From contig NZ_JAHLKM010000002.1 of assembly GCF_024449025.1 (NCBI RefSeq), forward strand, positions 124,001 through 188,000: a stretch of 64,000 nucleotides of DNA, in the 5' to 3' direction. The notes under the pieces are model-generated. The model worked only from the letters and a program-made list of their open reading frames with translations, had not been told where the DNA came from and did not search any database. Within the stretch, counting starts at the first letter, position 1; each line of letters starts with the position of its first letter. Positions 1 to 8,364 of the stretch are shown in pieces. The position numbers and the translations under genes were made by a program. The DNA is from Natronomonas aquatica. Lineage in GTDB: Archaea > Halobacteriota > Halobacteria > Halobacteriales > Haloarculaceae.

Positions 1-884
1 GGGTCCGCGAGGACATGGAGCGCTACCGCCTCGATCGGACCGGCGATCCGTCGGAACGAACGGCGGAGCTCCGGAACGCCGACGTCGTCGCGGCGACGAC
101 CGCCGCCTGTGGCTCCCGAACACTCAAAACGGAGACTTTCGACGTCGCGGTCGTCGACGAGGCCGGCCAGCTCACCGAACCCGGGACCTTCCTGGCGACG
201 ACGCTCGCCGACCGGTTCGTGCTGATCGGCGACCACCAGCAGCTCCCGCCGGTCGTCAGGGCGGAAAACGACCTGGGGCGATCGCTCTTCGAGCGGCTCA
301 TCGAACGGTACCCCGGGGCGGCGGTGCTTCTCGACAGACAGTACCGGATGAACCAGCGGATCCAGTTCTTCTCGAGTCGGGAGTTCTACGACGGCGCGCT
401 CCGGCCGGCGAACGCCGCGGTGGCGGGTCGTCGACTCGGGGACATCGACGGCGTCGCCCCCGACACGCTCCCGGCGGAACTGCGCGATCCGGTCACCTTC
501 GTCGATCCGGACGGGACCGCGACAGGGAACACGAACGCGGCCGAGGCCGACCGCGTGGCGGACGTCGTCGAATCGTTCCTGAAGGCCGGCGTCGATCCCG
601 ACGACATCGGTGTCATCGCACCCTTCCGTGCACAGGTCGCCGAGATATCCCGGCGACTCTCCGACGTTACGGTCGACACCGTCGATCGGTTTCAGGGGTC
701 CGCAACGGAGGTCATCGTCGTCTCCTTCGTCGCGACCGGCGAGCTTTCCAGCCCGATCTTCGAGGACTACCGCCGGGTCAACGTCGCGCTCACGCGGGCG
801 AAGCGAGCCCTCGTGTTGGTCGGCGATCGGGAGGCACTGGGGAGCGATCCGTTCTATGCCCGGATGCTCGAGTGGGCAGAGTGA
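1..884 (+). CDS. Superfamily 1 helicase, Dna2/Upf1 type, C-terminal part (5' end outside window)
   Basis: C-terminal half of an ATP-dependent superfamily 1 nucleic-acid helicase of the Dna2/Upf1 (AAA_12) type. The frame is open to the left window edge, so the N-terminal part, including Walker A, is not visible; the first ATG at 15 is internal. Motifs seen in order: II (VVDEAGQ), III (GDHQQLPPV), IV (DRQYRMN), V (DRFQGSATEVIVVSFV) and VI (NVALTRAKRALVLVGD). All are intact, so an active motor is expected. Such proteins act in DNA replication or repair. It reads toward the RPA operon, separated by about 150 bp with its own promoter, so co-function with RPA is plausible but only inferred. Confidence 0.9.
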   Translation, partial: VREDMERYRLDRTGDPSERTAELRNADVVAATTAACGSRTLKTETFDVAVVDEAGQLTEPGTFLATTLADRFVLIGDHQQLPPVVRAENDLGRSLFERLIERYPGAAVLLDRQYRMNQRIQFFSSREFYDGALRPANAAVAGRRLGDIDGVAPDTLPAELRDPVTFVDPDGTATGNTNAAEADRVADVVESFLKAGVDPDDIGVIAPFRAQVAEISRRLSDVTVDTVDRFQGSATEVIVVSFVATGELSSPIFEDYRRVNVALTRAKRALVLVGDREALGSDPFYARMLEWAE

Positions 885-1009
885 CTACGCACCGCCCGAC
901 CTGTCGTTTGTTCCGCTCGGGTACATCGCCCAGCGGATCGTCGAACGGTCGCCGGTTCCGGCAACGGTGATCCGGTAACGGTGTTCGGGTAACCCCCCGT
1001 CACGAACGC

Positions 1010-1016
1010 TTTTGAA
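1010..1016 (+). promoter_or_regulatory. TATA-like box of the rpa operon
   Basis: The sequence TTTTGAA lies 23 nt before the ATG at 1039, the spacing expected for a haloarchaeal leaderless promoter. It supports the start at 1039 over the longer frame beginning at 1012, which would overlap the box. Confidence 0.5.
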
Positions 1017-1038
1017 GGGGGACGACCAACCTCAGGCT

Positions 1039-2313
1039 ATGAGCTTGGACGACGCTGCCGAGGAACTCGCCTCCAGCCTCGGCGTGGACAAAACGGAGGT
1101 CAAAGCGGATCTCGAAAAACTCGTCTCGTACTCGGTGCCGATGGACGAGGCGAAACAGAGCCTGCGGCGCAAGTACGGCGACGCCGGCGGCGGGGACGGC
1201 GGGGAAGCTCCCTCGCGGACGGACGTTGCGGATGTCACACCCGAAAGCGGCAACGTCACCGTCACTGCCCGGGTGTTGACGGTCGGGAAACGATCGATAC
1301 GGTACGAGGGCGAAGACCAGGTCATCTTCGAGGGGGAACTCGCCGACGAAACGGGGGGGATCTCCTACACCGCCTGGACCGATTTCTCGTTGTCGCCGGG
1401 AGATACGATCACGGCCGGCAACGCCGGCGTCCGCGAGTGGGACGGCGAACCGGAGCTGAATCTCGGACAGTCGACGACGGTGACACTCGAGGAGGAACCG
1501 CTTTCGGTCCCCCACGAGATCGGCGGCGAGCGCGACCTCATCGATCTCGAGCCTGGCGATCGCGGCAGGACCCTCGAGGTCCGGGTACTGGAGGTCGAAG
1601 AGCGGATCATCGACGGCCGGGACGGAGAAACCGAGATCAAAAGCGGCGTCGTCGGCGACGAGACGACGCGGCTGCCGTTCACCGATTGGGACCCCCACGG
1701 GGCGATCACGGAAGGGGCATCCGTCCGACTCGAGAACGTCTACGTCGACGAGTTCCGCGGCGTTCCGTCGGTGAACGTCACCGAGTTCTCGACCGTCGAG
1801 CCGGCGACCGAAGTTCGGGTTAGCGACTCCGGAACCGAACTCTCGGTTCGGGAGGCGGTCGCAGCCGGCGGCGTCTACGATGCCGTGTTGACCGGCAACG
1901 TGATCGAGGTCCGGGACGGCTCCGGACTCATCCAGCGGTGTCCGGAGTGTGGCCGCGTCGTCCAGAACGACCAGTGTCGGAGCCACGGACAGGTCGACCC
2001 CGAGGACGACATGCGCATCAAGGCGATCCTCGACGACGGGACCGACACGGTGACCGTCATCCTCGGCCGTGAGTTGACCGAGGAGATCTACGGCGGGACG
2101 CTCGAGGACGCGCTGGATCACGCCCGGGACGCGATGGATCGGGACGTGATCGCCGAGGAGATCGCCGAGACACTGGAGGGGCGGGAGTTCAGTGTCCGCG
2201 GCGCACTGTCGGTCGACGAGTACGGCGCGAACCTCGATGCGACCGCCTTCGAGGAAAGCGACGAGGACCCGAAAGCGCGTGCAGAGACGTTCCTTACGGA
2301 GGCAGAGCCATGA
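1039..2313 (+). CDS. rpa1: Replication protein A, large zinc-finger subunit (RPA1 type)
   Basis: Single-stranded DNA-binding protein of 424 aa that protects ssDNA in replication, repair and recombination. The N-terminus (MSLDDAAEELASSLGVDKTE) is helical and is followed by repeated OB-fold segments (FEGELADETGGISYTAW and similar around residues 85-260). A C-terminal zinc finger has ligands C301, C304, C313 and H316, the arrangement of euryarchaeal RPA41-type subunits. The start at 1039 was chosen because the TATA-like box lies 23 nt upstream. The stop overlaps the ATG of the next gene (ATGA), and the gene order rpa, COG3390 partner, COG1407 phosphoesterase matches the Haloferax volcanii rpa1 operon. 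Confidence 0.92.
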   Translation: MSLDDAAEELASSLGVDKTEVKADLEKLVSYSVPMDEAKQSLRRKYGDAGGGDGGEAPSRTDVADVTPESGNVTVTARVLTVGKRSIRYEGEDQVIFEGELADETGGISYTAWTDFSLSPGDTITAGNAGVREWDGEPELNLGQSTTVTLEEEPLSVPHEIGGERDLIDLEPGDRGRTLEVRVLEVEERIIDGRDGETEIKSGVVGDETTRLPFTDWDPHGAITEGASVRLENVYVDEFRGVPSVNVTEFSTVEPATEVRVSDSGTELSVREAVAAGGVYDAVLTGNVIEVRDGSGLIQRCPECGRVVQNDQCRSHGQVDPEDDMRIKAILDDGTDTVTVILGRELTEEIYGGTLEDALDHARDAMDRDVIAEEIAETLEGREFSVRGALSVDEYGANLDATAFEESDEDPKARAETFLTEAEP

Positions 2314-3899
2314 GCGGATCCGGACCGGGACGACGGGAGGTCGCCTACCGCCTTTTCGCCGCCGAGTTCGACGACGCGGAGCTCTCCTACAGCGAGAGCG
2401 ACGAGGAGCGCGCTCCGAACTACGTCGTAACGCCGACCGGCGCCCGCGTCAACCGGCTGTTCGCGGTCGGCGTCCTCACCGAGGTCGAGGACGTCAACCC
2501 CGAGATGGTCCGCGGCCGGGTCGTCGGTCCGACGGGAGCGTTCGTCACCTACGCCGGCCAGTACCAGCCGGAGGCCCTCGCCTTCCTCGAGCGTACCGAG
2601 CCGCCGGCGTTTCTCGCGCTCTCGGGGAAAGCCCGGACCTACGAGCCCGAGGACGGCGACCGGATCTACACGTCGGTCCGTCCGGAGACGGTAAGCGAGG
2701 TCGACAGCGGGACGCGCGACCGGTGGGTCGTGACGGCCGCGGAACGGACCGTAGAACGGATCGGGATCGCCGCCTCGGCCGTCGAATCGGGTCTCTCGGG
2801 CGATCGGCTCCGGGCCGCACTTTCGGAGGCTGGCGTCGACGACCGGCTCGCGGAGGGCGTCGCGCTGGCCCTCGAGCACTACGGCACGACACCGGCGTAT
2901 CTCGAAGCGCTCCGGGGGCTCGCGATCGAGGCCGTCCGGGTCGTCGCGGGCGAACGCGACGAGGTCGGCCGTCTCGAAGTCGCCCCCGACGGGGGAGCCG
3001 GCGATGCGAGCCCGCTCGCGACGCTCGATCTCGAAGGGACCGCCCCGTCGCCGAGGGGACGATCAGAGGAGACGGCCGCGACGGGCGATAACGGCCCCGA
3101 ACCAGCGGCGGAAACGACTGAATCCGCCACAGAAGGCGAGGAACTGGCAGCTGAACCGGATCCCGCGAGGAGCGGGTCGGGGTCCAAGCCGGCCGAAGGG
3201 CGGGACACTGACGACGAAGCGACCCCCGGTGAAGGGAGCGGAGCGGCGGCCGATATCGGCGAAACACCGGAGCCGACGGACGAGCCGTCGTCGACAGAAA
3301 CGGAGACGGCGGAGATGGCGTCGGAGCCGACCGAAGACGGCGAGGGGGCGATGGCCGGGGCCGACGATGGCGAATCCGAGACCCAGTCTCCGGCTTCCGA
3401 AGCGGACGCCGAGGCCGTCGAGGAAGAACTCGATGACTTCGATCCCGGCGAGTTCGAACTCGACGAGGAGGAACGACGGGAGGTCCAAGAGGAGTTCGGC
3501 ACGGAGTTTTCGACCGCCGGGGAGGTCGAACCGTCGGAGTCCGGTTCGGACGAGGACGGGAAAGTAGACCGATCCGAAAGTGTGGACGCGGAAGACGACG
3601 AACTGACAGCGGTCGATACGGAGCCCGCTGGGGCCGATGCCGAACCGGCGACAGAGCCCGAGGCGACCGAGACGGAACCGTCGGCGGGGGCGGCCGACGG
3701 GGACGTCGATCTCACCGACGCGGTGATGGACGCCATGGATCGGCTCGACGACGGCGAGGGAGCCGACCGCGACGCCATCGTTTCGACCGTCGCGGACGAA
3801 CACGGCGCCGAACCCGACGACGTCGAGGCGGCGATCCAGGACGCCCTGATGGGCGGTCGCTGTTACGAACCGACCGACGGCACCCTGAAATCGATCTGA
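2310..3899 (+). CDS. rpap1: RPA-associated protein (COG3390)
   Basis: 529 aa partner of RPA1. In Haloferax the COG3390 proteins bind their cognate RPA and are needed for its function. Three parts are visible: a conserved N-terminal region (about 1-235) that begins with REVAYRLFAAEFDDAELSY; a long acidic, low-complexity linker (about 240-450) of D, E, S, T, P and A; and a small helical C-terminal domain (about 455-529) resembling a winged helix (DLTDAVMDAMDRLDDGEG... to LMGGRCYEPTDGTLKSI). It starts inside the stop of rpa1 (ATGA) and ends directly before the phosphoesterase ATG, so the three are co-translated. The linker is long and probably disordered. Confidence 0.88.
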   Translation: MSGSGPGRREVAYRLFAAEFDDAELSYSESDEERAPNYVVTPTGARVNRLFAVGVLTEVEDVNPEMVRGRVVGPTGAFVTYAGQYQPEALAFLERTEPPAFLALSGKARTYEPEDGDRIYTSVRPETVSEVDSGTRDRWVVTAAERTVERIGIAASAVESGLSGDRLRAALSEAGVDDRLAEGVALALEHYGTTPAYLEALRGLAIEAVRVVAGERDEVGRLEVAPDGGAGDASPLATLDLEGTAPSPRGRSEETAATGDNGPEPAAETTESATEGEELAAEPDPARSGSGSKPAEGRDTDDEATPGEGSGAAADIGETPEPTDEPSSTETETAEMASEPTEDGEGAMAGADDGESETQSPASEADAEAVEEELDDFDPGEFELDEEERREVQEEFGTEFSTAGEVEPSESGSDEDGKVDRSESVDAEDDELTAVDTEPAGADAEPATEPEATETEPSAGAADGDVDLTDAVMDAMDRLDDGEGADRDAIVSTVADEHGAEPDDVEAAIQDALMGGRCYEPTDGTLKSI

Positions 3900-4634
3900 A
3901 TGCTCGAGCCGGTCCCCGGCGAACCCGCCGGGATCGCCGACTGCGGCGCCGAACGCGTCCTCGTCGTCGCGGACTATCACGCCGGCATCGAGGTCGGACT
4001 GCGGCGCGACGGCGTCGAACTCGACAGCCGATCGGACGCGCGGCGCGGATCGCTCCATCGGCTGCTCGAGGACCGTTCGGTCGACCGGATTCTCTTTCTC
4101 GGCGATCTCGGCGACAGCATCGGGAAGCCGAAACGGGCCGAGCGCGCCGAGATCCGGCGGCTGCTCGAATCGGTCACCGAGCGAGTCCCGGTGACGGTCA
4201 CGAAGGGCAACCACGACGGTGGGATCGAGTCGCTGTGTCGGGGTGTCGAGGGCGCCGAGGTGACCTCTGGCGACGGGATCCGGATCGGCGACGTCGGCTT
4301 CTGTCACGGCCACACCTGGCCCAGCGAATCGGTCCTCGGCGCGCCGCTGGTCTGTACTGCCCACGAACACCCGCTCGTTCGGCTCGAAGACGAGGTCGGC
4401 GCTCGACGGACCGAGCGAGTCTGGCTCCGCGGTCGGATCGATCCGACGGGGTTCCCGGAGTATCCGGCCGTCGGCGACCGTCTCGTCGTCTGTCCGGCGT
4501 TCAACGATCTCTCGGGCGGGACGGCGATCAACGAGGGCGGGGAGTTCCTCTCTCCGTTCCTGCCCGACGGCCTCCTCGCGGGGGAGGCGTACCTGCTCGA
4601 CGGGACACGGCTCGGGAACTATCGGACGGTGTAG
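3900..4634 (+). CDS. rpe: RPA-operon calcineurin-like phosphoesterase (COG1407)
   Basis: 244 aa metallophosphoesterase, third gene of the RPA operon; its ATG follows the rpap1 stop with no gap. The metal-binding signature is complete: DYHAGIE, FLGDLGDS, KGNHDGG, FCHGHTW and AHEHP, giving the usual Asp/His/Asn two-metal centre. COG1407 proteins in this position are annotated Rpe (RPA-associated phosphoesterase); the natural substrate is not established, and a role in nucleic-acid end processing is inference from context. It ends 4 bp from the convergent DUF255 gene. Confidence 0.85.
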   Translation: MLEPVPGEPAGIADCGAERVLVVADYHAGIEVGLRRDGVELDSRSDARRGSLHRLLEDRSVDRILFLGDLGDSIGKPKRAERAEIRRLLESVTERVPVTVTKGNHDGGIESLCRGVEGAEVTSGDGIRIGDVGFCHGHTWPSESVLGAPLVCTAHEHPLVRLEDEVGARRTERVWLRGRIDPTGFPEYPAVGDRLVVCPAFNDLSGGTAINEGGEFLSPFLPDGLLAGEAYLLDGTRLGNYRTV

Positions 4635-4638
4635 ACAC

Positions 4639-6753
4639 TCAGGCGTCGGCCTCACCGCGAAGCCACTCGATGGCCGCCGCCATGTCGTGTTTCGGGGGCG
4701 AACAGGCGAAGGACCGGCAGGCGTACACCGTCGGCTCGCCGTCGATCGCCGCCCGACCCTTCCAGATCGGCGGGACCGAATCGAGGCCGAGCGCCTCGAT
4801 CCACGCCTCGAGGGACTCGTCGGTCGGCGGTCGGACGGTGAGGAACCGCGACGGCAGGTAGGTCTCGGCCAGGTCGGCCCGCCACTCCGTCGGGAGCCGT
4901 TCGGCGGCGACAGTCACCTCGGCGGCCCCGACCGCCCGGTCGTGTGCGCCGACGACGAGCGAGGCGTGTTCGAGCGGCCGCGACTCCAGCGTCGAGGCGT
5001 GCGTTTCGAGGACCTGCTCGGCGATTTCGTCGAAGCCCTCTTCGGGGGCGACGTGTGAAAGCGTCGACAGCAACTGGACCGCGACGCCCGTACTGGAGGG
5101 GGTCGAACTGTCAGTGAGTTGCTGTGGTCGGGCGAGAAGCGACTCGCCGTCCGTCGGCGTGAAATACAGCGTTCCCTCGCTCTCGTCGTAGAAGGCTTCC
5201 CGGATCACGCGGGCGAGATCGAGGGCGAAGGCGAGATGCTCGACGTCGCCGGTCGCCTGATAGGTGTCTACGGCCCCGCGGCCGAGAAACGCGTAGTCCT
5301 CGAGGTAGCCCGGGATACCGACGGATCCGTCCTCGAACCGCCTGTCGAGCCGACCTTCGCTTTCGTCCCAGAGGTGTTCCCGGCAGAACGACAGCGCGTC
5401 CTCGGCGGGTTCGGCGTAGGACGCATCGAGGACGAGCGCCCCCTCGGCCAGCGCCGAGATCATCAGCCCGTTCCACCCCGCGAGGATCTTCCCGTCGCGG
5501 GGCGGTCGGCTCCGTTCTTTGCGGGCTTCGAAGAGCTGTCTCCGGGCGTCTTCGAGGCGTTCTTCGACTGATTCGGTGTCCATCACGGAGTCGGCCGCGA
5601 GTTCGCCGACGGGCGTCGATTCGGTGAGTACGGTCGTGTTCCCCTCGAAGTTTCCCGAATCGGTGACGCCGTACCGCTCACAGAACAGGTCCGCGGTCGT
5701 CCCGTCGTCGATCGCCTCGCGGACGGCCTCCGGCGTCCAGACGTAGAAGGCCCCCTCCTCGCGGGACCCGGTGCTGTCTTGGCTTTGGGCATCCAGCGTC
5801 GCGTAGAACCCGCCCTCGGGGTGGGTGAGTTCGCGGTCGACGAACGCGAAGGTCCCCTCGACGACATCGGCGTACCGTTCCTTGCCGGTCACCTGGTAGC
5901 CGGCGAGGAACGCGCGGGGGATCTCGGCGTTGTCGTAGAGCATCTTCTCGAAGTGCGGCACCGTCCACTCGCTGTCGACACAGTACCGGTGAAACCCGCC
6001 GCCGACGTGATCATAGAGCCCACCCGAGACCATCGAATCGAGCGTTTCGGTCGCCACCTCCCGGTAGGTCTCACGCCCCGTCCGCTCGTAGGCGCCCAAC
6101 AGGAGGTGGATCCGGCCGGGATGGGGGAACTTCTGGCCCCGGCCCCAGCCGCCGTGCTCCCGGTCGGCGTTCCGGACGGCCTCGTTTGCCGCCGTATCGA
6201 CGAACGACTCGTCGGGGGCTTCCCCCGGCGTCTCGGGCGTACCCTCGAGTTCGCCGGTCACGGATTCGCTCCACTGTTCGGCCTGTGATTCGAGCCGTCC
6301 GCGTCGTTCGGGATCGTTCCAGGCCTCGGCGATATCCTCGAGAACCGAGCCGAATCCGGGGGTGTTCCCTCTCGGTTCCGGCGGGAAGTAGGTGCCGACG
6401 TGGAACGGCTCACAGTCGGGCGTCAGCCACACCGAAAGCGGCCACCCGCCGGAGCCACGAACCATCTGACAGACGTTCATATAGAGGGTATCGACGTCGG
6501 GGCGCTCCTCGCGGTCGACTTTGATCGGGACGAAGTTCTCGTTGAGCGTTTCGGCGATTTCGTGGTCCTCGAAGCTCTCCTCGGCCATCACGTGACACCA
6601 GTGGCAGGCGGCGTATCCGATCGAAAGGAAGATCGGAACGTCCCGCTCGGCGGCGAGTTCCCGCGCTCGTTCGTCCCACGGCTGCCAGGCGACCGGGTTG
6701 TCGGCGTGCTGGCGGAGGTACGGCGAGGCGGCCTCGTCGAGGCGGTTTTCCAT
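4639..6753 (-). CDS. DUF255 thioredoxin-like/six-hairpin protein (YyaL, SPATA20 family)
   Basis: 704 aa cytoplasmic protein of the widespread YyaL/SPATA20 family. The N-terminal 160 residues form a thioredoxin-fold DUF255 domain with the redox pair C50-H-W-C53 in GYAACHWCHVMAEESF and the family signature KVDREERPDVD. The remainder is an alpha/alpha barrel resembling N-acylglucosamine 2-epimerases (HFEKMLYDNA, GWNGLMISAL). Length is typical (about 700 aa) and the gene looks intact. The biochemical role of the family is unproven; a link to redox or carbohydrate handling is inferred from the folds. It converges on the RPA operon and has no operon partner. Confidence 0.88.
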   Translation of the reverse strand: MENRLDEAASPYLRQHADNPVAWQPWDERARELAAERDVPIFLSIGYAACHWCHVMAEESFEDHEIAETLNENFVPIKVDREERPDVDTLYMNVCQMVRGSGGWPLSVWLTPDCEPFHVGTYFPPEPRGNTPGFGSVLEDIAEAWNDPERRGRLESQAEQWSESVTGELEGTPETPGEAPDESFVDTAANEAVRNADREHGGWGRGQKFPHPGRIHLLLGAYERTGRETYREVATETLDSMVSGGLYDHVGGGFHRYCVDSEWTVPHFEKMLYDNAEIPRAFLAGYQVTGKERYADVVEGTFAFVDRELTHPEGGFYATLDAQSQDSTGSREEGAFYVWTPEAVREAIDDGTTADLFCERYGVTDSGNFEGNTTVLTESTPVGELAADSVMDTESVEERLEDARRQLFEARKERSRPPRDGKILAGWNGLMISALAEGALVLDASYAEPAEDALSFCREHLWDESEGRLDRRFEDGSVGIPGYLEDYAFLGRGAVDTYQATGDVEHLAFALDLARVIREAFYDESEGTLYFTPTDGESLLARPQQLTDSSTPSSTGVAVQLLSTLSHVAPEEGFDEIAEQVLETHASTLESRPLEHASLVVGAHDRAVGAAEVTVAAERLPTEWRADLAETYLPSRFLTVRPPTDESLEAWIEALGLDSVPPIWKGRAAIDGEPTVYACRSFACSPPKHDMAAAIEWLRGEADA

Positions 6754-6873
6754 ACGGGAACATCGGTCCGGAGGATGGTAAGCACGATGGAAGCGACACG
6801 TGGCGACGCGCCGGCGAGACGATGTCGGCCGTCGATAGCACGTTATTTGAGTCGGGGACTGTTCAACCCGGAT

Positions 6874-7653
6874 ATGGAACTCTCTCGCAGGGACGCCATC
6901 CGCGCCGGCGGTGGGATACTCGCCGGGACGGGCGTGGCCGGCTGTGTCGAGGAGCGGGTCACGAACGAGCGGACGCGGGTCGACTCGAGCGGTGTCTGGG
7001 CGCTTTCCCCCGAGACCGCCGACGCCTCGCTCGACAGAGACGCGTTCGAAAGCTACGTCGGACGGATGGAATCGAAGTACGGCGACAGCGGGGTCTGGGG
7101 GCTCGACGCCGAGACAGCCGAAGACTTCGCGGTCGCCTACGTCCAGCGGCTCGCCATCACCCGCGAGACGCCGGGGGATCCCGGCGGCACCGAGACGAGT
7201 CTCGAACCGGACGATATCGACCCCGAAGCGCCGCTTTTGGTCACGAACGCGTGTGTCGCCGTCTACGAGCCAGCCGACGGCCGGCGGCGCTACTGGTTGT
7301 GGGCGGCCGCCGACGCCACGGAGGGGCGGCTGGTCCGGGACGTACGGGTGAGCGAACTCGGCGCGACGCTGCGGCTGCGTGAGGGGATCCTGGCCGACGC
7401 AGCCGAACCGTCAGTCGACGGCGAGGAAGCGTCGGTCGGTCTCGGATCGCCCCCGTCGGGGACGTTCCCGCTCCGTGGCGGACGCCTCCGGAACACCCGG
7501 GTCACCGGCGAACGCGGGATCTACGGCGTCGAGTGGGACGGCGACCTCGACGGCGTCCAGTCGGTAAACGGCGTCTGCGAGGAAGAGACGACTGGCGAGT
7601 ACCGCTTCTTCTGGGAGACGTCGCTGGGTTACAGCTACGAGGAGACGGTCTAG
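6874..7653 (+). CDS. Tat-exported lipoprotein, unknown function
   Basis: 259 aa putative membrane-anchored lipoprotein. The N-terminus has a twin-arginine/lipobox signal (MELSRRDAIRAGGGILAGTG then VAGC, Cys at about residue 24), so export by Tat and lipid anchoring outside the membrane are expected. The start is set at 6874 because TTATTTGA lies 23 nt upstream and the signal begins here; longer frames run back into the divergent gene. The mature part contains paired WALSPETAD/WGLDAETAE-like segments near its N-terminus, suggesting a small internal repeat, and Trp/Tyr-rich strands. I do not recognise a domain family. It converges with the metallo-beta-lactamase remnant downstream. Confidence 0.75.
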   Translation: MELSRRDAIRAGGGILAGTGVAGCVEERVTNERTRVDSSGVWALSPETADASLDRDAFESYVGRMESKYGDSGVWGLDAETAEDFAVAYVQRLAITRETPGDPGGTETSLEPDDIDPEAPLLVTNACVAVYEPADGRRRYWLWAAADATEGRLVRDVRVSELGATLRLREGILADAAEPSVDGEEASVGLGSPPSGTFPLRGGRLRNTRVTGERGIYGVEWDGDLDGVQSVNGVCEEETTGEYRFFWETSLGYSYEETV

Positions 7654-7656
7654 AGG

Positions 7657-8149
7657 TCAGGCGAACCCGTCCCGGAGCGTTTCGGGATCCCGCGGCGCGT
7701 GCCCGCAGACGACCGACGCCCCGTGTCTTCGCTGGAAGTCCTCGATCAGCCGCAGGCTCTCGAACCACTCGCGTTTGCTCCGGAGCAGTCCCCCGCCGAG
7801 CGGGCGCCGTTCCTCGTAGTTCTCGCGGAAGTTCATCGCGGTGGACGAAGACGGGCGTGTCGGTGCCGTCGAAGTGTCGGAGGCCGCCGGCGTGGTCGGG
7901 ATAGAGGTGCGATTGGATCACGTACTCGACGTCGTCGATCCCGTAGCCGATCTCCCCGAGGGCGGTCCCGAGATCCCGCTCGGCGGCGTCGTAGTGTCCG
8001 AACTCGGCGTACAGTGCCGACGGCCAGTACTTGTCCCCGGCGTCGGGGGACGGATCCCCGACCGACGCCGTGGTGTGTCCCTCGATGGCGAAGTTCGGGT
8101 CGGCCCGGATCGTGCCACGACCGACGACGTGTACCGCTGCGTTCACCAT
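7657..8149 (-). pseudogene. Decayed metallo-beta-lactamase-fold hydrolase (lactonase-like)
   Basis: Remnant of an MBL-fold hydrolase of the N-acyl-homoserine-lactonase-like group. The N-terminal frame starts at 8149 (MVNAAVHVVGRGTIRADPNF) and keeps the zinc motif as SHLYPDHAGG, but after VFVHRDEL the frame is lost. The family C-terminus appears in another minus-strand frame (NFRENYEERRPLGGGLLRSK ... VVCGHAPRDPETLRDGFA) and ends at 7657. Between them the stretch holding the GHTPG and GD metal sites, roughly 70-90 residues in relatives, is missing. The segment DPSPDAGDKYWPSALY also looks like an in-frame fusion across a second gap, because relatives carry about 30 more residues (an ILWDTG-type strand) there. 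At least two deletions make it non-functional. Family lengths are from memory. Confidence 0.75.
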
Positions 8150-8364
8150 GCGACCGGGGAACACGCGTCCGGCCCGTATCACCGTTGTCCGTCGGCCGGG
8201 ATTTATTATCGGTTCTATCGAACGATACCTGACAGGCTCATGTACGGAACCGACCACACGCGTTCGGTGTTCGAGGGTGCCTCCGGCCGAGAAAGAAATT
8301 CCGGACGGGAAACGGGGGTCGCGGCATCACCGACGGAGAGAGGATCGACCGGGGACGAAACGCG

